A DNA stretch of 6,736 bases from CAWKZT01 sp963854565. Lineage in GTDB: Bacteria; Actinomycetota; Acidimicrobiia; Acidimicrobiales; JAHEJN01. The notes under the pieces are model-generated. The model ran no database searches, was not told the origin of the DNA, and saw only the letters and a list, made by a program, of their open reading frames with translations. The DNA lies in the NCBI GenBank assembly GCA_963854565.1, contig CAWKZT010000099.1:1-6736 (forward strand). The letters run 5' to 3'. Shown piece after piece: positions 1 to 6,677 of the stretch. The translations under genes and the position numbers were made by a program. Position 1 is the first letter of the stretch, and each line of letters opens with the position of its first letter.

Positions 1-1411
1 GAAAGGCGCCGGGGTTCCGGCTCCTGAGATTGTCGCTGCAAACACTTCACTCGCCGCGGAACTGAGCCTCGACCCCAACCTGCTCGAATCGCCCGATGGT
101 GTTGAAATCCTGGCGGGCAATGTCCCCCCGACCGGTTCCCATCCGACGGCAATGGCCTATGCGGGGCACCAGTTTGGTGGTTATTCACCCACCCTCGGCG
201 ACGGGCGAGCGTTACTGCTCGGCGAGACGGTCGATGGGCACGGGGTCCGCCGCGATCTTCACCTCAAAGGGTCAGGTCGGACACCGTTTGCTCGAAGAGG
301 CGATGGCAAAGCTGAGTTGGCGCCAATGTTGCGCGAGTATGTGATGGCCGAGGCCATGCACGCCCTCAACATCCCAACGACCCGAGCATTGTCTGTGGTC
401 GCTACTGGGGAGCTGGTGCGACGCGAGGCCATGGTGCCTGGTGGCGTGTTACTGCGGGTAGCGGGCAGCCATATTCGCGTGGGAACTTTCGAATATGCCG
501 CTCGTCTGGAGGATCAGTTGGTTGTGCAACGACTCGCTGATTACTCGATCCAGCGTCACTTTCCCGACATCGACCCAGCCGACGACGGGCGTTACTTAGC
601 GTTCCTGGAAGCGGTTATCAACGCCCAGGCCTCGTTGGTGGCCCAGTGGATGTTGGTCGGCTTCATTCACGGTGTGCTCAACACCGACAACGTCACGATC
701 GCGTCGGAAACTATCGACTACGGGCCATGTGCCTTCATGGACCGCTACGACCATGCCACGGTGTTTAGCTCGATCGATCACCAGGGTCGCTACGCCTACG
801 GCAACCAGCCCAGCATCACCCAATGGAATCTCGCTCGTTTGGCCGAGACCCTACTGCCACACATCAGCGAGGACGAAGATGAAGCAGTGACGCTGGCCAC
901 GAACGCCCTCAACGGTTTCTCCGACGTTTACGAGCAACGGTGGATGGACGGCATGGCGACCAAACTCGGTCTTGCATTGCCAAGTGAGGCCGACAAGAAC
1001 CTGGCTTCTGAGTACTTGACCCTGCTTGGGGCGAACCATATTGACTACACCGACAGTTTTCGAGCCTTGGCCCAAGATTTGCGTGGCGATGCCCACGCGT
1101 TTAGCGCGCTGTTCACCCCGTCGGAAATACCCGACGATTGGCTGGCGGCGTGGCACGAGCGAATCACGGAACAGGGGATTGCCCCCGGTGTGGTGGCCGA
1201 CACGATGGATGAGCACAACCCGCTCTACATTCCCCGCAATCATTTGGTCGACGAAGCCCTCGTCGCCGCTACAGCGGGCGACTATGCGCCCTTTACTCGT
1301 CTGGTTGAGGTCGTGACCCAACCCTACGTCGAACGCGATGGGCAAGAACATTTTGTGGGTCCGGCGTCGGCAGCGTTCACTGAGGAATTTAAGACCTTCT
1401 GCGGAACCTGA
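1..1411 (+). CDS. selO: SelO/YdiU family protein adenylyltransferase (5'-truncated by window edge)
   Basis: SelO proteins are pseudokinase-fold enzymes that bind ATP in a flipped orientation and transfer AMP to Ser/Thr/Tyr of target proteins; in E. coli they act in redox-stress control. The open frame enters at base 2 and gives 469 visible residues; E. coli SelO is about 478, so roughly 20 residues are missing. The ATG at 152 is internal: the upstream NTSLAAEL stretch already matches the family. Visible landmarks, numbered from codon 2-4: GHQFGG and LGDGR (65-69), the nucleotide-binding Lys of HLKGSG (89), GDG (100-102), RVAGSHIRVG (152-160), NTDN (227-230; Asp codon 686-688), the DFG-like DYGP (239-242) and DHQGRYAYGNQP (259-270). 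The protein ends in FCGT, with Cys at the third-last residue, where selenocysteine lies in eukaryotic SELENOO. It contains only two cysteines in the visible part (243 and 467). The next gene follows 50 bases downstream on the same strand. Family assignment is very secure; the AMPylation activity is inferred from the family. Confidence 0.96.
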   Translation, partial: KGAGVPAPEIVAANTSLAAELSLDPNLLESPDGVEILAGNVPPTGSHPTAMAYAGHQFGGYSPTLGDGRALLLGETVDGHGVRRDLHLKGSGRTPFARRGDGKAELAPMLREYVMAEAMHALNIPTTRALSVVATGELVRREAMVPGGVLLRVAGSHIRVGTFEYAARLEDQLVVQRLADYSIQRHFPDIDPADDGRYLAFLEAVINAQASLVAQWMLVGFIHGVLNTDNVTIASETIDYGPCAFMDRYDHATVFSSIDHQGRYAYGNQPSITQWNLARLAETLLPHISEDEDEAVTLATNALNGFSDVYEQRWMDGMATKLGLALPSEADKNLASEYLTLLGANHIDYTDSFRALAQDLRGDAHAFSALFTPSEIPDDWLAAWHERITEQGIAPGVVADTMDEHNPLYIPRNHLVDEALVAATAGDYAPFTRLVEVVTQPYVERDGQEHFVGPASAAFTEEFKTFCGT

Positions 1412-1451
1412 CAATCGGGTTCAATAACCTACATACGGTTCTACTGCTACT

Positions 1452-1455
1452 GGAG
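1452..1455 (+). promoter_or_regulatory. Shine-Dalgarno (GGAG) of the PPOX-like gene
   Basis: GGAG sits 6 bases before the ATG at 1462 and fixes that start. The 50-base gap after selO contains no convincing -35/-10 pair. Confidence 0.7.
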
Positions 1456-1461
1456 AAACCA

Positions 1462-2142
1462 ATGCCTTCCTCTCAAAACATCCCGGCGTCAGCGCGGACC
1501 ACGCTCAAGCGCGGCAAGGAGCGGGCGGTCTATGACCCATCTGATATCCGCTCGATCTTGGCCGCCGGTGTGGTGGCTCACGTTGGTGTCACCACCGATG
1601 ATGGTCCAATCGTGTTACCTATGGCCTACGGAGTGCGAGACAACGAAATCTTGATTCACGGCAGCATCGCCAACGCCATGATGCGCGGCGGGAGGTCCGT
1701 CGATGTTTGCGTCACCGTGACCATTATCGACGCGCTCGTCATTGCCCGGACACCGTTCCACAACTCCATGAACTACCGATCCGTGGTAATCAGGGGCCTG
1801 GCAACGGCCATCGCAGGCTCGGACGAGAAGACGGCTGCACTCAAGGTCATCAATGATCACATTGCTCCGATCTGGGACACTGCCCGTCCGCCCAACGAAC
1901 AAGATCTCAATCTCACCATGGTGTTGTCCGTGCCGCTCGATGAGGCTTCGGCCAAGGTACGCGGTGGCGACCCGGTCGACGATCCCGAAGACATGCAGAC
2001 CGACTACTGGGCGGGTCGACTGCCCCTTCAAAGCACCTGGGGCGAGCCGATCCCGGCCGCCGATCTCAAAGACGGTGTGCTGATACCAAGTGTCGTCGCG
2101 GCGATGGCCAAGACCGAGGCTTACCAGTATTCTTCGAAATGA
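1462..2142 (+). CDS. Pyridoxamine 5'-phosphate oxidase-like (Nim-type) flavin-binding protein
   Basis: A 226-residue cytosolic protein of the split-beta-barrel FMN-binding superfamily, closest to the group often named flavin-nucleotide-binding or NimA-like (PF12900 type). Recognisable segments: an N-terminal YDPSDIRSILAAG helix (24-36) leading into the first barrel strand (VVAHVGVTTDDGPIVLPMAYG, about 37-57), the ILIHGSIANAMM segment (63-74) typical of flavin phosphate contacts, FHNSMNYRSVVIRG (99-112), and YWAGRLPL (182-189) near the C-terminus. The start is well placed: GGAG at 1452-1455 lies 6 bases before the ATG. It follows selO by 50 bases on the same strand and may be co-transcribed with it. 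Its last seven codons overlap the 3' end of the opposing flavoenzyme gene. Relatives include nitroimidazole-reducing Nim proteins, but most family members have no proven substrate; true PdxH activity is unlikely from the sequence style. Substrate and role cannot be read from the sequence. Confidence 0.9.
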   Translation: MPSSQNIPASARTTLKRGKERAVYDPSDIRSILAAGVVAHVGVTTDDGPIVLPMAYGVRDNEILIHGSIANAMMRGGRSVDVCVTVTIIDALVIARTPFHNSMNYRSVVIRGLATAIAGSDEKTAALKVINDHIAPIWDTARPPNEQDLNLTMVLSVPLDEASAKVRGGDPVDDPEDMQTDYWAGRLPLQSTWGEPIPAADLKDGVLIPSVVAAMAKTEAYQYSSK

Positions 2143-3872
2143 ATGTTTCCGGGGTTCTTGCGGTGATCTAGTGTGAAACCTTGTTCGGTGAGAAGTTCGA
2201 CGACGCCGGTAGGTGTGGGGTAGGTCTCGACGCCGTCCTCGGTTTCGGGCAGGCCGATCATGGCGGGGTTTCCGCATAGGTAAACGTGCGTGGTGGCTGG
2301 GTCAAGCGTGCCTCCGGCGGCTTCGGCCAGATCACCGTCCCGGATAAAGTCCTGCAGGTACCGCTTGGGTACGTCGGCTTCTCGGGTTGGCAAGGGAACG
2401 TAACGGTAATTTGGGAACCGCTCGTGAAGTTTCTTGTGCTGTTCGGCATAGCCCAGATCGACCCAACGACGCACCGTTACGGCCGAGATGATTGGTCCGT
2501 AGTGGCCCTTGTGCAGCAGTTGAGTGACCATGGCGTTGTGCGGCGCTTCGCCCGTGCCGGTAGCTAGAAATACCACCGTGGACGATGGGTCGGTCACCGC
2601 GTCGAGCGTGTAACGCCCGGCCACCTTCGGGCCCAGGTAAATACGATCGCCGGGTTGTTTGAGCGCCAGTCGAGGGGTGAGCGCAGGAATGTTGCTGTCG
2701 GTAGGGGCAACCAAGGCAACGTAGAATTCCAACTCGTCGCTCTCGGACTGGATTGCGAGGTAGCCGCTTTCGTCGAAGATCGGATGTGAAATGGAGTACG
2801 ACCGTCGAACAAGCTTGGTGCGCCGTTCATCGAGGTCGGCGTCGAGCGCATCGTCGACCCGTTGTTCCCAGAAACCCAAACCCAGCGAGGCGTATTGCCC
2901 GGGACGGTAAGAGGTGCCGCCGTGATCGGGGCGGACACGCAGGACCCATAGGTCAGAATGGGTGGGTTCAAAATGGGTGATGGTTGCGTTGTAGTGGGTA
3001 GAGCGGAGTTCGTCGATCGCCCCCGAATGACGGGAGAGTTGGGTTAGCGGCGAAGGAGTAGGTGGTACGTCAATTTCCGGAAAGCAGGCCTCGGCGATGA
3101 CATTACCGGCGTTCCACCCGTAGGCCGAAATGACAGTGGGGTCCTCGGTGGGAAGCCCCAGGAAGATCACCCGACCCGTCGCTATGGCCTCGTCAGAAAC
3201 GACATCCCTGATCGCTTTGGGCCGCCGGCGGGTGGTAGCGAAAACAATGTGATCGAACTCGAGGTCTGGCGTTCGGCGATCGTTAAACACCGCTACCGGA
3301 AATCCGTTGGCCTCCTCGATCTCATCGGGGATGGACTGATACAGGACCGTCGCACTTCGTTCACGTTCGAGACGCCGAAGCATCGATTCACCGGCGGGCG
3401 ATAACTTGCCGGGGTCGATTCCGCCGGCCGCAAGAACCACACGAGCACCTTGGGACGCGGCTAGAGCCAAGAGTTCGATGGCATGATCGGAGTAGCCGAC
3501 GATGAGGACATCCTGGTCAGTTGGATCCGACGGAAGCGTATCGATGTGCACTCGACCATTGATCGGAACAGGAATCGGTGCGGTCCATTCGGGGTCGGGT
3601 TCGCGTTGGGCAATGAGGCAGCCTCGGCTGCGGTAGCACCGCTGGTTTGAGGTGATGAGTAAGTCGTCGCCGTCGGCCTCGATGGACACCAACGATTCCC
3701 CGTAGCCAATGTCGAGCTGATTCTCCTGGGCCAGTTCCGGAAAAACGGTGGAACCAGTGGGTTCGAGCAGTCGGACCGCCGGGATGCCTGAACGTTTGGA
3801 CGAAATAGCAACGGAAATTCCGGCGGCGGTGCCACCCACAATTACAAGGTCGTAGCGGGTCGTTTCGAGCAT
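2121..3872 (-). CDS. Two-module flavoenzyme: thioredoxin-reductase-like Rossmann module fused to ferredoxin/flavodoxin-NADP+ reductase
   Basis: A 583-residue soluble fusion. Residues about 1-265 resemble the thioredoxin reductase/pyridine nucleotide oxidoreductase fold: VIVGGTAAG (10-18) is an FAD Rossmann loop, LLEP (35-38) supplies the ribose-binding Glu, and DVLIVGYSDHA (121-131) occupies the place of the inserted NAD(P) domain. Several signatures are degenerate: no redox CxxC, no ATG at 85-96, and no Gly-Asp in the last FAD motif (about 235-259, FLGLPTED). Residues about 288-583 are a bacterial-type FNR: YRPGQYASLGL (322-332), FAD-binding RSYSIS (357-362), LGPKVAGRYTL (413-423), NADP-binding FLATGTGEAP (435-444), YLCGNPAMI (531-539) and a C-terminal EEYW, the aromatic tail seen in Fpr enzymes. 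The expected reaction is electron transfer between NADPH and ferredoxin or flavodoxin; the N-module's role is unknown. I chose ATG 3872 because GGAG lies 8 bases upstream. A GTG at 3926 would add 18 residues but has no Shine-Dalgarno. Both modules are clear; the function of the fusion is inference. Confidence 0.88.
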   Translation of the reverse strand: MLETTRYDLVIVGGTAAGISVAISSKRSGIPAVRLLEPTGSTVFPELAQENQLDIGYGESLVSIEADGDDLLITSNQRCYRSRGCLIAQREPDPEWTAPIPVPINGRVHIDTLPSDPTDQDVLIVGYSDHAIELLALAASQGARVVLAAGGIDPGKLSPAGESMLRRLERERSATVLYQSIPDEIEEANGFPVAVFNDRRTPDLEFDHIVFATTRRRPKAIRDVVSDEAIATGRVIFLGLPTEDPTVISAYGWNAGNVIAEACFPEIDVPPTPSPLTQLSRHSGAIDELRSTHYNATITHFEPTHSDLWVLRVRPDHGGTSYRPGQYASLGLGFWEQRVDDALDADLDERRTKLVRRSYSISHPIFDESGYLAIQSESDELEFYVALVAPTDSNIPALTPRLALKQPGDRIYLGPKVAGRYTLDAVTDPSSTVVFLATGTGEAPHNAMVTQLLHKGHYGPIISAVTVRRWVDLGYAEQHKKLHERFPNYRYVPLPTREADVPKRYLQDFIRDGDLAEAAGGTLDPATTHVYLCGNPAMIGLPETEDGVETYPTPTGVVELLTEQGFTLDHRKNPGNIHFEEYW

Positions 3873-3880
3873 CAACAGAA

Positions 3881-3884
3881 CTCC
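3881..3884 (-). promoter_or_regulatory. Shine-Dalgarno (GGAG) deciding the flavoenzyme start
   Basis: Read on the minus strand, GGAG is followed by 8 bases and then the ATG at 3872. It also places the Rossmann motif a normal 9 residues from the N-terminus. The competing upstream GTG (3926) has no comparable purine-rich element. Confidence 0.65.
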
Positions 3885-4071
3885 ATCAACTGGGGGTATG
3901 CGCAACCTTAACGAAGGTCCACTCACTACTGAGGATCATTGCCTTGTGCTACCGGCAAGACGGCCCACGGCGCTAGCAGGGTAAGTCCGGCATCTTTCGC
4001 CCGGGTAGAGGTTGCGGTCATGGCGGCCAGTAGGGCGTCGAGGTAAGCACCGCTATCACCCTTGAGCGGGC

Positions 4072-4077
4072 CATACT
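4072..4077 (+). promoter_or_regulatory. Candidate -10 element for a leaderless DUF2237 mRNA
   Basis: CATACT matches four of six bases of TATAAT and ends 6 bases before the ATG at 4084, which would put transcription start at or next to the A of the start codon. No Shine-Dalgarno precedes this ATG, and an in-frame TGA at 4063-4065 excludes a longer protein. There is no good -35 at the usual distance, so this is tentative. Confidence 0.35.
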
Positions 4078-4083
4078 GCAGCC

Positions 4084-4470
4084 ATGGAAAAGAACGTGTT
4101 GGGGGGCGAGTTGGAGTCCTGCGGTACCGATCCCGTCACGGGTTTTTATCGCGATGGTTGCTGCTCAACTGGCCCCGAAGATCTGGGTAGTCACACAATT
4201 TGTGCCTTTATGACCGCCGAATTCTTGACCCATCAGCGCGACATTGGCAACGATTTGTCGACGCCGATGCCGCAGTACCACTTTCCCGGCCTTGTGCCAG
4301 GAGATCGGTGGTGTGTGACAGCCGCCAATTGGTTGCGGGCTCATCACGATGGCATGGCTGCACTGGTCGTCTTGGCGTCGACCCACGAGCGGGCATTGGA
4401 GATTGTGTCGCTGGAAATTCTTCAGGCGCACGCGGTCGACGTACCGGCCGATCCGGGTTCTTTAGAATAA
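4084..4470 (+). CDS. DUF2237 family protein (cysteine-rich, function unknown)
   Basis: A 128-residue protein matching the DUF2237 (PF09996-type) family nearly end to end: NVLGGELESCGTDPVTGFYR (4-23), DGCCSTGPEDLGSHTICAFMT (24-44), GNDLSTPMPQYHFPGLVPGDRWC (55-77) and the closing HERALEIVSLEILQAHAVDV (101-120). No biochemical role is established for the family to my knowledge. The five cysteines (13, 26, 27, 40, 77) fall inside its conserved blocks, which could mean metal binding, a disulfide or a structural role. There is no signal peptide or membrane segment, so it is presumably cytosolic. The start is fixed by an in-frame stop at 4063-4065; no Shine-Dalgarno is present, and a -10-like CATACT lies 6 bases upstream. 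The stop codon ends three bases before the -35 of the copper promoter, so the gene is outside the copper regulon unless read-through occurs. Confidence 0.92.
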   Translation: MEKNVLGGELESCGTDPVTGFYRDGCCSTGPEDLGSHTICAFMTAEFLTHQRDIGNDLSTPMPQYHFPGLVPGDRWCVTAANWLRAHHDGMAALVVLASTHERALEIVSLEILQAHAVDVPADPGSLE

Positions 4471-4473
4471 GCC

Positions 4474-4505
4474 TTGACCTTCCATTCAACTGGAAGGTAT
4501 ACGCT
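4474..4505 (+). promoter_or_regulatory. copA promoter of the MerR/CueR-activated type
   Basis: The -35 is TTGACC (4474-4479), identical to that of the E. coli copA promoter as I recall it. The best -10 is TACGCT (4500-4505, TAnnnT type), 20 bases downstream; TATACG at 4498-4503 gives 18. An over-long 19-20 base spacer filled by an operator is the hallmark of promoters that MerR-family activators realign by DNA distortion. Seven bases past the -10 is 4512, the A of the copA ATG, so the transcript is predicted to be leaderless. Confidence 0.85.
4477..4498 (+). promoter_or_regulatory. CueR/HmrR-like copper operator (inverted repeat)
   Basis: A perfect 8-bp inverted repeat, ACCTTCCA (4477-4484) and TGGAAGGT (4491-4498), with a 6-base spacer (ttcaac). 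The ACCTTCC/GGAAGGT arms are those of known CueR/HmrR sites and lie between -35 and -10, as an activator site should. The regulator gene is not in this window. A CsoR-type repressor site would look different (C- and G-runs flanked by TA), so CsoR control through this element is unlikely. Confidence 0.88.
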
Positions 4506-4511
4506 GTGGTT

Positions 4512-6641
4512 ATGAAAATTGATGCCGATGTAAAATCGGACATAGCAATCGCTGGCATGACCTGTGCGGCATGCGCCAACCGGATTCAGCGCAAGCTCGA
4601 CAAACGTGACGATGTGTCCCAAGTGCAGGTCAACTTTGCTACCGGTCGCGCCACGGTTGTCCATGATTCGTCAACTGAGGACGACGACCTTTATGAGGTT
4701 ATAGAAAGCTTGGGCTATCAGGTTTTGTTGTCCGGTGATGGCAGTGAGGCCGAGGACGCCCGCGAAGCAGACATGGGCCGCCGGCTCATCGTGGCTGTGG
4801 CATTGAGCATCCCCGCGATGCTGTTGTCCATGGTGCCGGCCCTCAAATTCGATGGCTGGGAGTGGGTGGTCGCCGCCTTGTCCACACCGGTCGTGTTCTG
4901 GTCCGGATGGCTGTTTCACCGGGCCGCGGTCATGAATATCCGCCACGGTTCCACGACCATGGACACCCTGGTATCGATGGGTTCACTGGCTTCGTGGATC
5001 TGGTCGGCGGTGGTACTCCTTGCCGACGTCGAAGACGGTCACATCTACTTCGAGACGGGTGCGGTAATTGTGGCCCTGATCTTGTTAGGCAAATGGTTCG
5101 AATTGCGAGCCAAGAGACGTTCCGGCGATGCCATTCGTGCCTTGGCCGATCTCGGAGCGCGTACCGCACGACTAGAAGATGGCACCGAGGTTGCCTTGGA
5201 TGCCCTTGTCGTGGGAATGCGTTTTGTTGTTCGCCCGGGCGAGAAGATCGCGACCGACGGGCTTGTTGTCGAGGGGCATTCCGCCATCGATGCATCCATG
5301 GTCACTGGTGAACCGGTACCGGTCGAAGTTGGAATTGGCGACGAAGTCATTGGTGCCACCATCAACGCCAACGGTTCTCTGGTTGTTGAGGCAACCAAGG
5401 TCGGGGCGGACACGGCCCTGGCCCAGATCATCCGACTAGTTGACGAGGCGCAAGGCAGCCGGGCCGAAGTCCAGCGTCTGGCTGATCGGGTTTCCGCGGT
5501 TTTTGTGCCGGTGGCCATTGGCACAGCGTTGCTAACTCTGGTGCTGTGGTTCGTTACCGGTCACGAACCTAATGAGGCCTTCACCGCCGCCGTTGCGGTG
5601 CTAATTATTGCGTGCCCTTGTGCACTCGGGCTCGCCACACCGCTCGGAATTATGGTGGGCACGGGCCGAGGCGCGCAGCTCGGAGTAATCATCAAGGGAG
5701 GCGAAGTCCTCGAAGACACCCGCGCCGTAGACGTGATCATTTTGGACAAGACCGGCACCGTGACCGAAGGTCAGATGAAGTTGGTTGATGTGATCGGCGG
5801 AACTGAGGACATTCTCGGGCTGGCGGCATCGGTGGAGGCACACTCCGAGCATCCGATAGCCCAGGCTATTGCTAGTGCCGTTCCCGATCATTTGCCCGTT
5901 GTTGACTTTGTCAGCCAGCCTGGGTACGGCGTCACGGGGATGATCGATGGTGTTGCTGTTCGGGTGGGGCGCAGATTACTTTTCGCCGACATCCCCGAAA
6001 CATTGGAGAGTTCCGCTTTAAGCGCAGAAGAGGCTGGTTCCACGGCCGTCTTCGCCGGGCGGGGAGAAACGGCCGAAGTCGTGCTGGTCGTCGCTGACCG
6101 GATCAAGGAGACTTCGGCTGCTGCCATAGCGGCATTCCACGATCAGGGCCTCGAAGTGACCTTGCTTACCGGAGACAACAGTCGAACCGCAGCATCAGTG
6201 GGAGCGACGATTGGCGTGGACCACGTGATCGCCGAAGTCCTACCGGACGACAAAGCGGCCGAGGTTCGTCGGCTTCAAGCCGCTGGTCATCGTGTCGCGA
6301 TGGTCGGCGATGGCATCAACGATGCTCCTGCCCTCGCTCAAGCCGATCTGGGTATCGCTGTCGGCACAGGTACCGATGTGGCAATTGAAGCATCTGATCT
6401 CACGATCGTCACCGGCGACCTGCTCGCCGTGGCCGACGCAATTGCGCTCTCGAGGCGAACACTGGGGACCATTAGAGGCAATCTTTTCTGGGCATTCGCC
6501 TACAACGCGGCGGCCATTCCTTTAGCGGCCTTTGGCATTCTTAACCCCATGATCGCCGCGGGAGCCATGGGCATCTCGTCACTGTTTGTGGTTACCAACA
6601 GTCTCCGTCTGCGCCGATTCGCTGGCTACCGCCATTCGTAA
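4512..6641 (+). CDS. copA: Cu(I)-exporting P1B-type ATPase (CopA)
   Basis: A 709-residue inner-membrane pump that uses ATP to expel Cu(I) from the cytosol. In order: one N-terminal HMA domain with GMTCAAC (15-21; Cys18, Cys21) binding Cu(I); membrane helices at about 91-112, 116-138, 147-171 and 178-197; the actuator domain with TGE (265-267); helices at about 329-349 and 357-382, the latter with the transport motif CPC (368-370); the P-domain DKTGT with phosphorylated Asp412; the N-domain SEHP (445-448); TGDN (553-556) and GDGINDAP (599-606); and two last helices (about 655-697) carrying YN (664-665) and MGISS (686-690), the residues that mark copper/silver selectivity. Length is normal for a single-HMA CopA. 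The ATG at 4512 is preferred: the frame is open further upstream, but the promoter -10 ends at 4505, so earlier starts would be untranscribed from it. A CopZ-like gene follows after 36 bases. Ag(I) is a likely second substrate. Confidence 0.97.
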   Translation: MKIDADVKSDIAIAGMTCAACANRIQRKLDKRDDVSQVQVNFATGRATVVHDSSTEDDDLYEVIESLGYQVLLSGDGSEAEDAREADMGRRLIVAVALSIPAMLLSMVPALKFDGWEWVVAALSTPVVFWSGWLFHRAAVMNIRHGSTTMDTLVSMGSLASWIWSAVVLLADVEDGHIYFETGAVIVALILLGKWFELRAKRRSGDAIRALADLGARTARLEDGTEVALDALVVGMRFVVRPGEKIATDGLVVEGHSAIDASMVTGEPVPVEVGIGDEVIGATINANGSLVVEATKVGADTALAQIIRLVDEAQGSRAEVQRLADRVSAVFVPVAIGTALLTLVLWFVTGHEPNEAFTAAVAVLIIACPCALGLATPLGIMVGTGRGAQLGVIIKGGEVLEDTRAVDVIILDKTGTVTEGQMKLVDVIGGTEDILGLAASVEAHSEHPIAQAIASAVPDHLPVVDFVSQPGYGVTGMIDGVAVRVGRRLLFADIPETLESSALSAEEAGSTAVFAGRGETAEVVLVVADRIKETSAAAIAAFHDQGLEVTLLTGDNSRTAASVGATIGVDHVIAEVLPDDKAAEVRRLQAAGHRVAMVGDGINDAPALAQADLGIAVGTGTDVAIEASDLTIVTGDLLAVADAIALSRRTLGTIRGNLFWAFAYNAAAIPLAAFGILNPMIAAGAMGISSLFVVTNSLRLRRFAGYRHS

Positions 6642-6677
6642 CCGCTCGCCGACCCACTTAACAGAAAGCATCAAATT

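Larger units (their letters stand above)
3873..4083. other. Divergent intergenic spacer with an unassigned minus-strand reading frame
   Basis: This 211-base gap lies between the flavoenzyme (-) and the DUF2237 gene (+) and should carry both promoters. A -10-like CATACT (4072-4077) precedes the DUF2237 ATG. On the minus strand a frame is open from 4135 to a TAG at 3928-3926. Its part from about 4060 down has codon use like the neighbouring genes and reads as a plausible protein tail (GDSGAYLDALLAAM, then AGLTLLAPWAVLP). Its only ATG (4021, 31 codons) has no Shine-Dalgarno, and the frame runs into the antisense of DUF2237. I do not recognise the peptide. It may be chance, a gene remnant or a small gene, so it is not called as a CDS. 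Confidence 0.35.

Noticed and set aside
851..1414. A 187-codon minus-strand open frame opposite selO.
   Set aside because: It is antisense to highly conserved SelO sequence, has no recognisable family and no ribosome site; a shadow frame in GC-rich DNA.
1408..1436. A promoter for the PPOX-like gene with CTGACA (1408-1413) as -35.
   Set aside because: No acceptable -10 lies at 16-18 bases (TACATA or ACATAC match poorly); co-transcription with selO is the simpler reading.
1615..2277. A 220-codon minus-strand open frame across the PPOX-like gene and the flavoenzyme 3' end.
   Set aside because: Arg/His/Gly-rich shadow composition, overlapping two secure genes in other frames.
3891..3901. CATACCCCC on the minus strand as a CsoR-type copper operator upstream of the flavoenzyme.
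   Set aside because: Only one half is present; the matching GGGGTAT half does not follow, so a short C-run by chance is more likely.
3873..3926. Use of GTG 3926 as the flavoenzyme start.
   Set aside because: No Shine-Dalgarno precedes it, and the 18 extra residues (SGPSLRLRIPPVDG...) are unlike a Rossmann N-terminus; ATG 3872 has GGAG at good spacing.
4200..4511. An N-terminal extension of 104 residues for the copper ATPase, starting at an ATG at 4200.
   Set aside because: It lies inside the DUF2237 gene in another frame, reads as an Arg/Cys-rich shadow and would span the copper promoter. The HMA domain begins normally from the ATG at 4512.
6642..6677. A terminator between copA and the CopZ-like gene.
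   Set aside because: No GC-rich hairpin followed by a T-run is visible in these 36 bases; the genes look co-transcribed.
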